Part shown: positions 44,666 to 51,691 of the stretch, one piece after another
How the letters are laid out: each line of letters starts with the position of its first letter
Position numbering within the stretch: position 1 is the stretch's first letter
NCBI GenBank assembly: GCA_965365345.1
Contig: CBDUBH010000012.1
Coordinates: 1 to 51,691 of the forward strand
Origin: CBDUBH01 sp965365345
GTDB lineage: Bacteria; Bacteroidota; Ignavibacteria; Ignavibacteriales; SURF-24
Direction of reading: 5' to 3'
DNA: 51,691 nt
Notes under the pieces: model-generated
What the model was told of the DNA's origin: nothing
The model's database searches: none
What the model saw: only the letters and a program-made list of their open reading frames with translations
Position numbers and translations under genes: made by a program

Positions 44666-45202
44666 GTGCAGAAAAAAGATCTTTCGGTTTCGATTGCAAT
44701 GGTAAATTTATTAAGCATTCCCATATTAATTTTATCGGTTGCAGTAATTTTAATTCCATTTGTTTTAATGTGGAATTCAAATTTAACTTCAGCAAGTTTC
44801 ATGGATTTTTTTTATCTCACGAATTTAATTCCGGTTTTAATTATTGGTACAATTGTTCATGAATTGCTTCACGGATTTGGCTGGCTGATTTTTGGAAAAC
44901 AAAAACTAAGTGATATAAAATTCGGCATCAACTGGAAATTCTTAACTCCTTACGCGCATTGTAAAAATCCGGTTAAGGCAAAAGTTTACAGGGCAGGAAC
45001 AATTTTACCAGGAATTATTTTGGGAATTATTCCTTCCATAATTGCGATAATCACCGGAAATGCATGGCTGCTTTACTTTGGAATTATATTTACAGCCGTT
45101 GCAGGCGGCGATTTTACAATTCTTTTTATAATCAGAAAAGCTAAAAGCGATCAATTGATTGAAGATCATCCTGAGAGAGCGGGCTGTTACATTTACGAAT
45201 AA
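44666..45202 (+). CDS. DUF3267-family membrane metalloprotease-like protein
   Basis: A 178-residue inner-membrane protein with about four hydrophobic helices. The HExxH-type motif VHELLHGFGW (about 67-76) and the C-terminal DHPERAGCYIYE are the diagnostic DUF3267 features, and CKNPVKAKVYRAGTILPG lies between them. A zinc-dependent intramembrane peptidase role has been suggested from the motif but not shown. The GTG start is set by GGGAA upstream. The MFS gene begins seven bases after the stop, so they form an operon. Confidence 0.78.
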   Translation: MQKKDLSVSIAMVNLLSIPILILSVAVILIPFVLMWNSNLTSASFMDFFYLTNLIPVLIIGTIVHELLHGFGWLIFGKQKLSDIKFGINWKFLTPYAHCKNPVKAKVYRAGTILPGIILGIIPSIIAIITGNAWLLYFGIIFTAVAGGDFTILFIIRKAKSDQLIEDHPERAGCYIYE

Positions 45203-45209
45203 AAATATT

Positions 45210-46361
45210 ATGAAAGTATATCAAAATAAAAATCTTCAAATTCTTTTTCTCGTGACTTTAATGTCAGTTTTGGGAGTTGCAAGCGTAACCCCTGCATTTC
45301 CGCAAATTGCAAAACAATTAAATATTTCTCCGCAGAAAATCGGCTTATTGATAACAGTATTTACTTTGCCGGGAGTGTTTTTAACTCCTGTTCTAGGGAT
45401 TTTAGCCGATAGATATGGTAGAAAAAGAATTTTGGTTCCGGCACTTTTTTTATTCGGAATTGCCGGTGGAGTTTGTACTTTTATTTACAATTTTGAATTA
45501 TTACTATTTGTAAGATTCTTGCAGGGAATTGGAGCTGCATCACTTGGTTCGCTGAATGTCACTTTGATAGGAGATATTTTTTCCGGAAAAGATCGTACTG
45601 AAGCAATGGGTTATAATGCAAGTGTATTAAGTATTGGAACCGCAAGTTATCCTTCTATTGGCGGCGCATTGGCTTTACTCAGTTGGAATTATCCTTTTGT
45701 ACTTGCATTTTTAGCAATTCCAATTGGTTTGATCGTCTTATTCTTTTTAAATAGTCCGGCAATTAAAAATGAACAAAAATTCGGTGAATACCTTTTAAGT
45801 GCATGGAAAAATGTTCGAGATAAAAAAGTATTACTGCTTTTTACCGCAAGCGTTGTTACATTTATAATTTTATACGGAGCATATCTAACTTACTTACCGA
45901 TTTTACTTTCACATTCATTTTCAGCATCATCTTTTGAGATTGGAATTGTAATGTCCGCAATGTCAATTACAACTGCATTAGTTTCATCGCAACTTGGCAG
46001 ATTAAACAAAAAATTCAATGAAAAGAATCTTTTATCTTTTTCATTTTTAATTTATGCTATTGCACTTTTATTTATTCCGTTTGCTGCAAATATTTGGCTT
46101 TTGCTAATTCCAATTGTAATTTTCGGGATTGCACACGGCATAAATATTCCAACTTCGCAAACAATATTAACAGGACTCGCACCGATTCAACAACGCGGCG
46201 CATTTATGTCAATAAATGGAATGGTTTTAAGATTAGGACAAACACTAGGACCAATATTGATGGGGCTTTTCTTTGTGTTAGGTGAAATAAAATTTGTTTT
46301 TATTGCAGCCGCAATTTTAGGAATATTAATGTTTATTTTAGCACTTTCGATTTTGGATTAA
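45210..46361 (+). CDS. MFS-family transporter
   Basis: A 383-residue twelve-helix major facilitator. Motif A-like GILADRYGRKRIL (about 68-80) is in the TM2-3 loop, and FVRFLQGIGAASLGSLNVTLIGD lies in TM4-5. The second half repeats the fold (FGIAHGINIPTSQTILTGLAP). The style resembles drug/metabolite efflux proteins such as the multidrug DHA1 group, though the substrate is not known. ATG at 45210 is chosen because a TTG at 45159 would overlap the DUF3267 gene and add a non-membrane extension. The stop overlaps the convergent pfkB-type stop by four bases. Confidence 0.85.
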   Translation: MKVYQNKNLQILFLVTLMSVLGVASVTPAFPQIAKQLNISPQKIGLLITVFTLPGVFLTPVLGILADRYGRKRILVPALFLFGIAGGVCTFIYNFELLLFVRFLQGIGAASLGSLNVTLIGDIFSGKDRTEAMGYNASVLSIGTASYPSIGGALALLSWNYPFVLAFLAIPIGLIVLFFLNSPAIKNEQKFGEYLLSAWKNVRDKKVLLLFTASVVTFIILYGAYLTYLPILLSHSFSASSFEIGIVMSAMSITTALVSSQLGRLNKKFNEKNLLSFSFLIYAIALLFIPFAANIWLLLIPIVIFGIAHGINIPTSQTILTGLAPIQQRGAFMSINGMVLRLGQTLGPILMGLFFVLGEIKFVFIAAAILGILMFILALSILD

Positions 46362-47239
46362 TTAATAAAAATGGACTGTTTATAAAATTTTTCATCTTCA
46401 GGAAGTGCTCCTTGAATTTGACAAATTTCGAAAGCGAATTGGGAAGCAAGTTCATTAATTTTTTCCAAATTGAAATTATGTAAAATTCCCAAACACAAAA
46501 TTGCAGAAAATGCATCTCCGGCACCAACAGAATCAATTATTTTATCATCCTTTGCTTTTACAAACGAAAAATTATTTTCATCAAAAATATATGATCCTTT
46601 TTCTCCAAGCGTTACGCAAAGAAATTTTATATTGAAATGATCCATAACTCTTTTTGAAATAAACTGAATATCAAAGTGCAAATTAAAAAATAATTCATTT
46701 ATGATTTTCAATTCTCCTTCATTTACTTTTACAATATCAGCAACACTTAAAGAATAATTTAAAATATCTTTGCTGAAAAAATTTTGCCGCAAATTAAGAT
46801 CGCAAAATATTCTTCCTTTAAAAGATGAAATTAATTTTCTAATTGTATCTCTTGATATTTTATTTCGCTGAGCCAAAGTCCCGAAATATAACAGATCCAT
46901 TGATTTTATTGACTCAAATTGATCTTCAATAAATTCAATAAAATCGTATGCGCAGTTTTCTACTATTGTAAAATGGGGAGTATGGTTTTTATCGATCTCA
47001 ACTTTTGCAATTCCTGTTTGATGTATTTTATCTTTTTGAATAAACTCCACAGAAATATTTTTTGAATTCAAATACTCTAAAATATTATTTCCAAAATCAT
47101 CATCACCTATTCTCGAAATAAAATTTCCTTTGCCTGTAAATTTATTTACATGATAAATAAAATTAAAAGGCGCTCCTCCTAATTTTTTTATTCCGGGAAA
47201 AACATCAAAAAGAAATTCACCAATGGAATTTATATTCAT
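46358..47239 (-). CDS. PfkB-family sugar kinase (fructokinase-like)
   Basis: A 293-residue ribokinase-fold enzyme. The N-terminal glycine motif KLGGAPFNFIYHVNKF (about 18-33) and the C-terminal anion-hole and catalytic-base motif DSVGAGDAFSAIL (about 236-248) are clear, with Asp242 as the probable base. It phosphorylates a sugar or nucleoside with ATP; the opening GEFLFDVFPG resembles fructokinases. The start lies two bases from the ppc stop, so it is translated after ppc in the same transcript. GGGATAG overlaps the ppc stop codon as its ribosome site. Confidence 0.88.
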   Translation of the reverse strand: MNINSIGEFLFDVFPGIKKLGGAPFNFIYHVNKFTGKGNFISRIGDDDFGNNILEYLNSKNISVEFIQKDKIHQTGIAKVEIDKNHTPHFTIVENCAYDFIEFIEDQFESIKSMDLLYFGTLAQRNKISRDTIRKLISSFKGRIFCDLNLRQNFFSKDILNYSLSVADIVKVNEGELKIINELFFNLHFDIQFISKRVMDHFNIKFLCVTLGEKGSYIFDENNFSFVKAKDDKIIDSVGAGDAFSAILCLGILHNFNLEKINELASQFAFEICQIQGALPEDEKFYKQSIFIN

Positions 47240-47241
47240 TA

Positions 47242-50004
47242 CTATCCCGTATTTCTTATGCCTGCTGCAATTCCGTTAACTGTTGAGCGTAACAGCATTA
47301 GCAATTCATCTTTTTCTTCTCCGGAAATTTTTTCTTTCCGCAATTCTTTTATGAATTTTATTTGAATGAAACTTATCGGATCTATATAAGGATTTCGTAA
47401 TAATAATGATCGCTGCAATGATTTATTATTATCGAGTAAATTTTCTTCTTCCGTAATTTGTAAAAGCATTTTAAGTGAAAGTTCATATTCATCTTTTATC
47501 AAATTGAAAATTTCAATATCATCCTTATTTTTCAGTAATGAAACATATTCTTTGCCGATTATCATATCGGATTTTACTAATACCATTTCAATATTTTGTA
47601 CTATAGTTTTAAAGAAATCCCAATCGTTATAAATAGTTTTTAATTCCTTAAGCGAAATAATATTTTCATCAATTACGCTTTTAATTGCATGACCAAATCC
47701 GTACCAACCGGTGATTGCCTGTCTGTTTTGTGTCCATGAAAAAACCCAGGGGATTGCGCGCAAATTTCTGATATCGTTTCCTTTTTTACGTGAAGCAGGA
47801 CGCGAGCCAATCTCAATTTGCTCAATAATATCAATTGGTGTAGCACTTCTGAAATAACTTATGAAATGTTTATGTTTTATTAATTTTCGGTAATGCTCAA
47901 GAGATCTTTGCGAAAGGAGTTTAAACTTTCCCAAATATTCTTCTACTTTCTTTTCATCCTCATCTTTTCTTTTTGAATTTGCAGTTGAAAGAATTACTGC
48001 AGATGAAATTAATTCCAAGCTTCTTTTTGCAATTTGCGGAATTAAATATTTTGATGAGATCATTTCACCTTGTTCGGTAATTTTGATTTTGCCTTTTATT
48101 GTGCCTTTCGGCTGCGATAATATTGATTGGTTTAATGGACCGCCGCCTCGTGAAATACTTCCGCCGCGTCCGTGAAATAAAATCATTTCAATTTTATTTT
48201 CTTCACAAAGTTTATTTAAATTTCTTTGCGCTGAAAAAAGTTCGAAATTACTTGCTAAAATTCCGCCGTCTTTATTACTGTCTGAATATCCGATCATTAT
48301 TTTTTGAATATTTCCGCGAGCAACTAAATATTTCGAATATGCTTTGTTATTGAAAAGTGTCTGCATAACTTTTGGTGAATCCTGAAGATCTTCTATCGTC
48401 TCAAAAAGCGGCATTATATCTACATCAGCTTTTATTATTTCTCCTTTTGAAATTGAAAGCAATCCTGATTCTTTTGCAATTAAAAGCGCACTTAAAATAT
48501 CGCTGATTGATGAGCAATTACTTATGATATAATCGTTGCTCGTATCAGGAGAAATGTTTTCTTTTCCCCAGCTTATCAGCTTCATTTCACATAAAACTTT
48601 TTCCGTTTCTTCACTTAAAGCACTGAATTCATTGATCAAAGGACGGCTGCATAAAATTTCATTTGTAAGGATTTCAACTTTTTCCCCTTCGTTTTTATTT
48701 TCGAAATCATCAGCAACATTTGAGTAAGCAAGAACTTCATTTACGGCATTATTGATCAAAGATGAATTTTGCCTGATATCAAGTGTGAGAAAATGAAACC
48801 CGAAAGTTTTAACTTTTTGTATAAGCGGAAGCACTTTTAAACTTGCAGTAAGTTCAGCTTTATTTTTTATTAAACTTTGATAAACTATTTCGAGATCTTT
48901 TAAAAATCCGTTTGAATCTTTATAAAATTTTTTATTTTCTGAAAGTTTTTTGTAAACAAGAAAAAGTTTTGTGCGGTAAATTTCAGCAGGATCACGCAAA
49001 ATATTTTCATCATCTTCAAAATCTAAAATTGCTTTATCGTTTTCAATCGATTGGATTAATTCATCATTAGGTGTAATAATTATTGATGAACTACTCAAAG
49101 CATCATAAAGTTTATCCAGATCTTTTTTGTAAAGTTCGATAATTATTTCACGATGATTTTGCATTGTTTCTTTTGTAATATCAACGGTTACAAAAGGATG
49201 TCCGTCTCTATCTCCGCCAATCCATGAGCCGAATTTCAAGATTGGTTTTATTTTTAGATCGGCATTAAAAATATCTTTTACATCTTTAGAAATTTCGCTT
49301 TGAATTTCCGGAATTACATCGTACAAAATATTTTTGAAGAAAAACAATCCCCGTTGAATTTCATCTTTAACTGTAATTTTATGAAATCTTATTTCGCTGG
49401 TTTGCCAAAGCAATGTAATTTCTGCTTGGAGATTTTCATAGAGCCTGATTTTTTCTTCCAAAGTTAAATTTGAAATTTCTTTTTTGATAAGAAGTTTTGA
49501 GATGTTCAAAATTTTACGCAAAATTGTTTGTCGCGTTGCTTCTGTAGGATGTGCCGTAAAAACAGGGATTATCTCAAGCGAGTTAAAAATTTCTTCAAGT
49601 TGATCCACCTGAAAATTCTCTTCTTTTAATTTCATCAAAGCGCTTTTTATCGAGCCTTTCTGCGGCAAATCTTCATTCATCAAATGTGCTCGTTGTCTTC
49701 GTATTCTGTGAATTTCATCAGCGGCATTTACCAGAATAAAATATATTGAAAATGCTCTTACTACATTATGTGCTTGTTCAAGGCTTAATTTATCAACTAT
49801 CTGAATTATTTCATTGCGGGTTGAATCGTTGTAGTTTGTCCGTAAATCTTTTGTAAGAGCGCGGAGTTTTTCAACCGTGTCAAAAAGTTCTTTGCCTTCT
49901 TGTGCGATGAGGACCTTTCCTAAGATAATTCCAAGCTCGCGGATATCATCTTTTAACGGAGAATCTTTTTGATTATCTGTAAGATCTGAAATTGATTTTA
50001 CCAT
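47242..50004 (-). CDS. ppc: Phosphoenolpyruvate carboxylase
   Basis: PEPC makes oxaloacetate from phosphoenolpyruvate and bicarbonate and feeds the TCA cycle. The 920 residues have the catalytic His152 in VFTAHPTEATR, the lysine motif GYSDSNKDGGILAS, the glycine-rich loop FHGRGGSISRGGGP and the C-terminal NPYIDP and IAAGIRNTG. Full length is typical. It precedes the sugar kinase gene by two bases on the minus strand. There is no strong ribosome site before the ATG. No allosteric features can be read directly. Confidence 0.97.
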   Translation of the reverse strand: MVKSISDLTDNQKDSPLKDDIRELGIILGKVLIAQEGKELFDTVEKLRALTKDLRTNYNDSTRNEIIQIVDKLSLEQAHNVVRAFSIYFILVNAADEIHRIRRQRAHLMNEDLPQKGSIKSALMKLKEENFQVDQLEEIFNSLEIIPVFTAHPTEATRQTILRKILNISKLLIKKEISNLTLEEKIRLYENLQAEITLLWQTSEIRFHKITVKDEIQRGLFFFKNILYDVIPEIQSEISKDVKDIFNADLKIKPILKFGSWIGGDRDGHPFVTVDITKETMQNHREIIIELYKKDLDKLYDALSSSSIIITPNDELIQSIENDKAILDFEDDENILRDPAEIYRTKLFLVYKKLSENKKFYKDSNGFLKDLEIVYQSLIKNKAELTASLKVLPLIQKVKTFGFHFLTLDIRQNSSLINNAVNEVLAYSNVADDFENKNEGEKVEILTNEILCSRPLINEFSALSEETEKVLCEMKLISWGKENISPDTSNDYIISNCSSISDILSALLIAKESGLLSISKGEIIKADVDIMPLFETIEDLQDSPKVMQTLFNNKAYSKYLVARGNIQKIMIGYSDSNKDGGILASNFELFSAQRNLNKLCEENKIEMILFHGRGGSISRGGGPLNQSILSQPKGTIKGKIKITEQGEMISSKYLIPQIAKRSLELISSAVILSTANSKRKDEDEKKVEEYLGKFKLLSQRSLEHYRKLIKHKHFISYFRSATPIDIIEQIEIGSRPASRKKGNDIRNLRAIPWVFSWTQNRQAITGWYGFGHAIKSVIDENIISLKELKTIYNDWDFFKTIVQNIEMVLVKSDMIIGKEYVSLLKNKDDIEIFNLIKDEYELSLKMLLQITEEENLLDNNKSLQRSLLLRNPYIDPISFIQIKFIKELRKEKISGEEKDELLMLLRSTVNGIAAGIRNTG

Positions 50005-50168
50005 TTACTATTTCAAATTTAGTTTTACACATTTTTATAAATAATATGAAAAAATATTCCGAATGAACATACAGAAAATTTTATTTGTATATAATTCCGT
50101 AAATTTTATATTAATTTATAACGATACTTATGCGAAAATAAATAATGATTTATTAAAAGGAGGGTTCT

Positions 50169-50426
50169 ATGGCTACAAATTCAGGATCAGCCGGCGGCTT
50201 TTTATTAGGCGTTTTGGTCGGTGGAATAATTGGCGGTGCAACAGCAATGATGTACACACCAATGCCGGGCAAAAAATTCAGAAAAAGACTGGCAAAAACT
50301 ACCGATCAAATTCTTGATGATGTAAATGATTATATTGAGGATGCAAACGATGTAATCAAATCTAAAAGAAAACAAGCCGAAAGTATTATTGATGAGGCTA
50401 AAAGATTGGTTTCCAACGTAGTTTAA
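50169..50426 (+). CDS. YtxH-domain small membrane protein
   Basis: The 85-residue protein has a glycine-rich hydrophobic helix (about 9-28, GGFLLGVLVGGIIGGATAMM) followed by YTPMPGKKFRKRL, the usual YtxH pattern, and a helical amphipathic tail with DVNDYIEDANDVIKSKRKQAE-like spacing, shortened here. The family is linked to general stress but has no known biochemical role. AGGAGGG lies before the ATG. It is monocistronic, with a terminator just after. Confidence 0.85.
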   Translation: MATNSGSAGGFLLGVLVGGIIGGATAMMYTPMPGKKFRKRLAKTTDQILDDVNDYIEDANDVIKSKRKQAESIIDEAKRLVSNVV

Positions 50427-50449
50427 TCTATTGCCAAATATTGAATAGA

Positions 50450-50485
50450 ATTAAGGCGCGTTTTTAATGCGCCTTTTTTATTTTA
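50450..50485 (+). terminator. Terminator after the YtxH gene
   Basis: The stem AAGGCGC/GCGCCTT with a nine-base loop is followed by TTTTATTTT. It separates the YtxH gene from the convergent transporter gene. Confidence 0.8.
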
Positions 50486-50565
50486 AATTTTTGAAAATGA
50501 AATTACTCTTTAGAATAAAAATTCCTTATTGAATTTTGTATGAATTTATTTTTGATTTTAATATT

Positions 50566-51690
50566 TCATTTTCGATTCCCGAATGTCTGCGATATTTTAA
50601 GAAAAGGTTTTATCAAATAAATATTTGCTAAAATTCTACCTATAACAAATGCCGTTGCCGCAATTATTGCACCTGCAACCGGAACAAATTTAATTCCCAA
50701 AAATAATATCGAAATAATTCCAAATACTTCAATTGCAGTAGCAGTTGTGATCGGTGAAGTTTTCCGTGAATCAACTAAAACCGCGCGCTGTACATTAATC
50801 AAAACTTCGAGCGCCGGAGTAATCACCAAAATCATTAATGGAATGTGAGCAAAATCCGCCAGCGTTTCTGAAAGTCCCGCAACTTTGAAAAACCAGATTT
50901 CCGAAAGCGGAGTAAATGCAATTATCGCCAAACTTCCGAAAGTTGCTGCAGCCAAAATTATACTGAATTTTTTTAATGAAGCGTAACCTTCTTTTTCATC
51001 GCCGATGAGAGCAATTATAACTTCCTGAAGTGAAAGTCCGAAACTTTTAAAAATAAAAGCGAATGAATTTACAACCGGCAATACAGCCAAAGATTCAATC
51101 GGGAATTTGCTTTGTCCCATAAAAAAAGTTACTAAAGGATGAACGCCTAAACTTAAAAGTGATGTTAAAGCAAGCGGATAATAAAATTTTGTAATTTCGG
51201 AATATGAAACATCAAAATTGATATTTGATTCACCGTTCAATAATTTTTTAACCGTATTCCGGGCCATGAATTTGCTTGCTGCAGCTTCTGCTAAAACCGC
51301 TGTTGAAAGTGATGCCGCCCCAACTGCCGCGCCGGAAAGATCAGTAAATTCTTTATATAAAATTGATGAAATTACAATTGTTGCTACTCTTATGATCGTT
51401 CCGTACGCAACTTTACGAGTCTGATTATTTCTGATCATTACACCTTGATAAAATCTTCTGTAGCCTATTGCTCCGGGCCAGGGTAAAAGCAGCAAAGTTG
51501 AAATTTGTGTTAATCTTGCTACTTCAGGCGGGAGATTTATTAGATCATAAGCTACAAAATTAAATACCGGCGGAATCAGAAAAACTATCATTAGTAAAGT
51601 TATTGCCAGATTAAGCGCGTAAATGTAATTCCTCAATTTTATAAAGGAATTTTTATTACGCACTAAAGCAGTTGCGGCGCTCATCATCAT
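50566..51690 (-). CDS. Polytopic membrane protein, MATE/ANK-like, 5' end cut by the window
   Basis: At least 374 residues with about ten hydrophobic helices. The pattern LPWPGAIGYRRFYQGVMIRNNQTR followed by VAYGTIIRV, shortened here to AIGYRRFYQGVM, resembles proteins of the MATE/MviN superfamily, especially the ANK-like group. No charged catalytic motif is present. The frame is open to the edge of the window and only one more base is available, so the true start is probably outside. It may export a small molecule or nucleotide; this is inferred from the superfamily. The C-terminal helices are complete. Confidence 0.6.
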   Translation of the reverse strand: MMMSAATALVRNKNSFIKLRNYIYALNLAITLLMIVFLIPPVFNFVAYDLINLPPEVARLTQISTLLLLPWPGAIGYRRFYQGVMIRNNQTRKVAYGTIIRVATIVISSILYKEFTDLSGAAVGAASLSTAVLAEAAASKFMARNTVKKLLNGESNINFDVSYSEITKFYYPLALTSLLSLGVHPLVTFFMGQSKFPIESLAVLPVVNSFAFIFKSFGLSLQEVIIALIGDEKEGYASLKKFSIILAAATFGSLAIIAFTPLSEIWFFKVAGLSETLADFAHIPLMILVITPALEVLINVQRAVLVDSRKTSPITTATAIEVFGIISILFLGIKFVPVAGAIIAATAFVIGRILANIYLIKPFLKISQTFGNRK

Positions 51691-51691
51691 A

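Noticed and set aside
1..51691. Search for tRNA, rRNA, CRISPR, prophage and transposase genes
   Set aside because: No cloverleaf-like segment with a T-loop, no regular spacer-repeat array, and no transposase, integrase or phage structural gene was recognised by eye. A dedicated scan with tRNAscan and repeat finders would be decisive.

Overview
The window comes from an AT-rich, diderm bacterium that most resembles the Ignavibacteria (Chlorobi/Bacteroidota group). The evidence is the type IX secretion C-terminal domain of the M4 protease (motif NYPNPFNPSTTIKYALP near residue 740), Bacteroidota-style BatA-like and lamin-tail proteins, LolA, outer-membrane barrel proteins, frequent TTG/GTG starts and many genes with weak or no Shine-Dalgarno sequence. 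This placement is inferred from protein style and not from a marker-gene tree. No rRNA, tRNA, CRISPR array, prophage or insertion sequence was recognised.

Layout. 1-5.9 kb: a plus-strand envelope operon of ftsK (lacking its membrane domain), lolA, a UPF0104 flippase-like protein, an outer-membrane barrel, uppP and a cyclophilin. 6-10.2 kb: a histidine kinase, an OmpR-type regulator, a small HEAT-like exported protein preceded by a regular array of TKACA boxes, and a lipoprotein with two GH2-type sugar-binding folds. 10.2-12.7 kb: SppA fused to an N-terminal barrel-like domain. 12.9-15.3 kb: arginase, a double PspC protein and a small membrane protein. 15.3-17.6 kb (minus): an ECF sigma factor fused in one chain to an RskA-like anti-sigma module, and a lipoprotein. 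17.8-20.4 kb: alaS. 20.8-30.1 kb (minus): M4 protease with T9SS tail, small lipoprotein, SulP transporter, isoaspartyl peptidase and a four-lamin-tail protein. 30.2-33.2 kb: an arsenic operon arsR-arsC-acr3-arsM with two matching operator-like palindromes. 33.2-34.9 kb (minus): TPR lipoprotein and trhO. 35-44.6 kb: YciI-like, SpoIID-like, glycosyltransferase, BatA-like, hflX, hutH, homocysteine methyltransferase and tspO. 44.6-46.4 kb: DUF3267 and MFS genes. 46.4-50 kb (minus): pfkB-family kinase and ppc. 50.1-51.7 kb: YtxH-like protein and a truncated multi-pass transporter.

Themes. Much of the window concerns the cell envelope: lipoprotein trafficking, undecaprenyl phosphate recycling, periplasmic folding, signal-peptide proteolysis, PspC and two regulatory systems that cross the membrane. 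The arsenic operon is a complete sense-reduce-export-methylate module. The two strongest candidates for unusual biology are the sigma/anti-sigma single-chain fusion and the barrel-linked SppA. The TKACA array next to the two-component pair is a testable regulatory prediction. Motif and domain calls were made by reading sequences without database searches.
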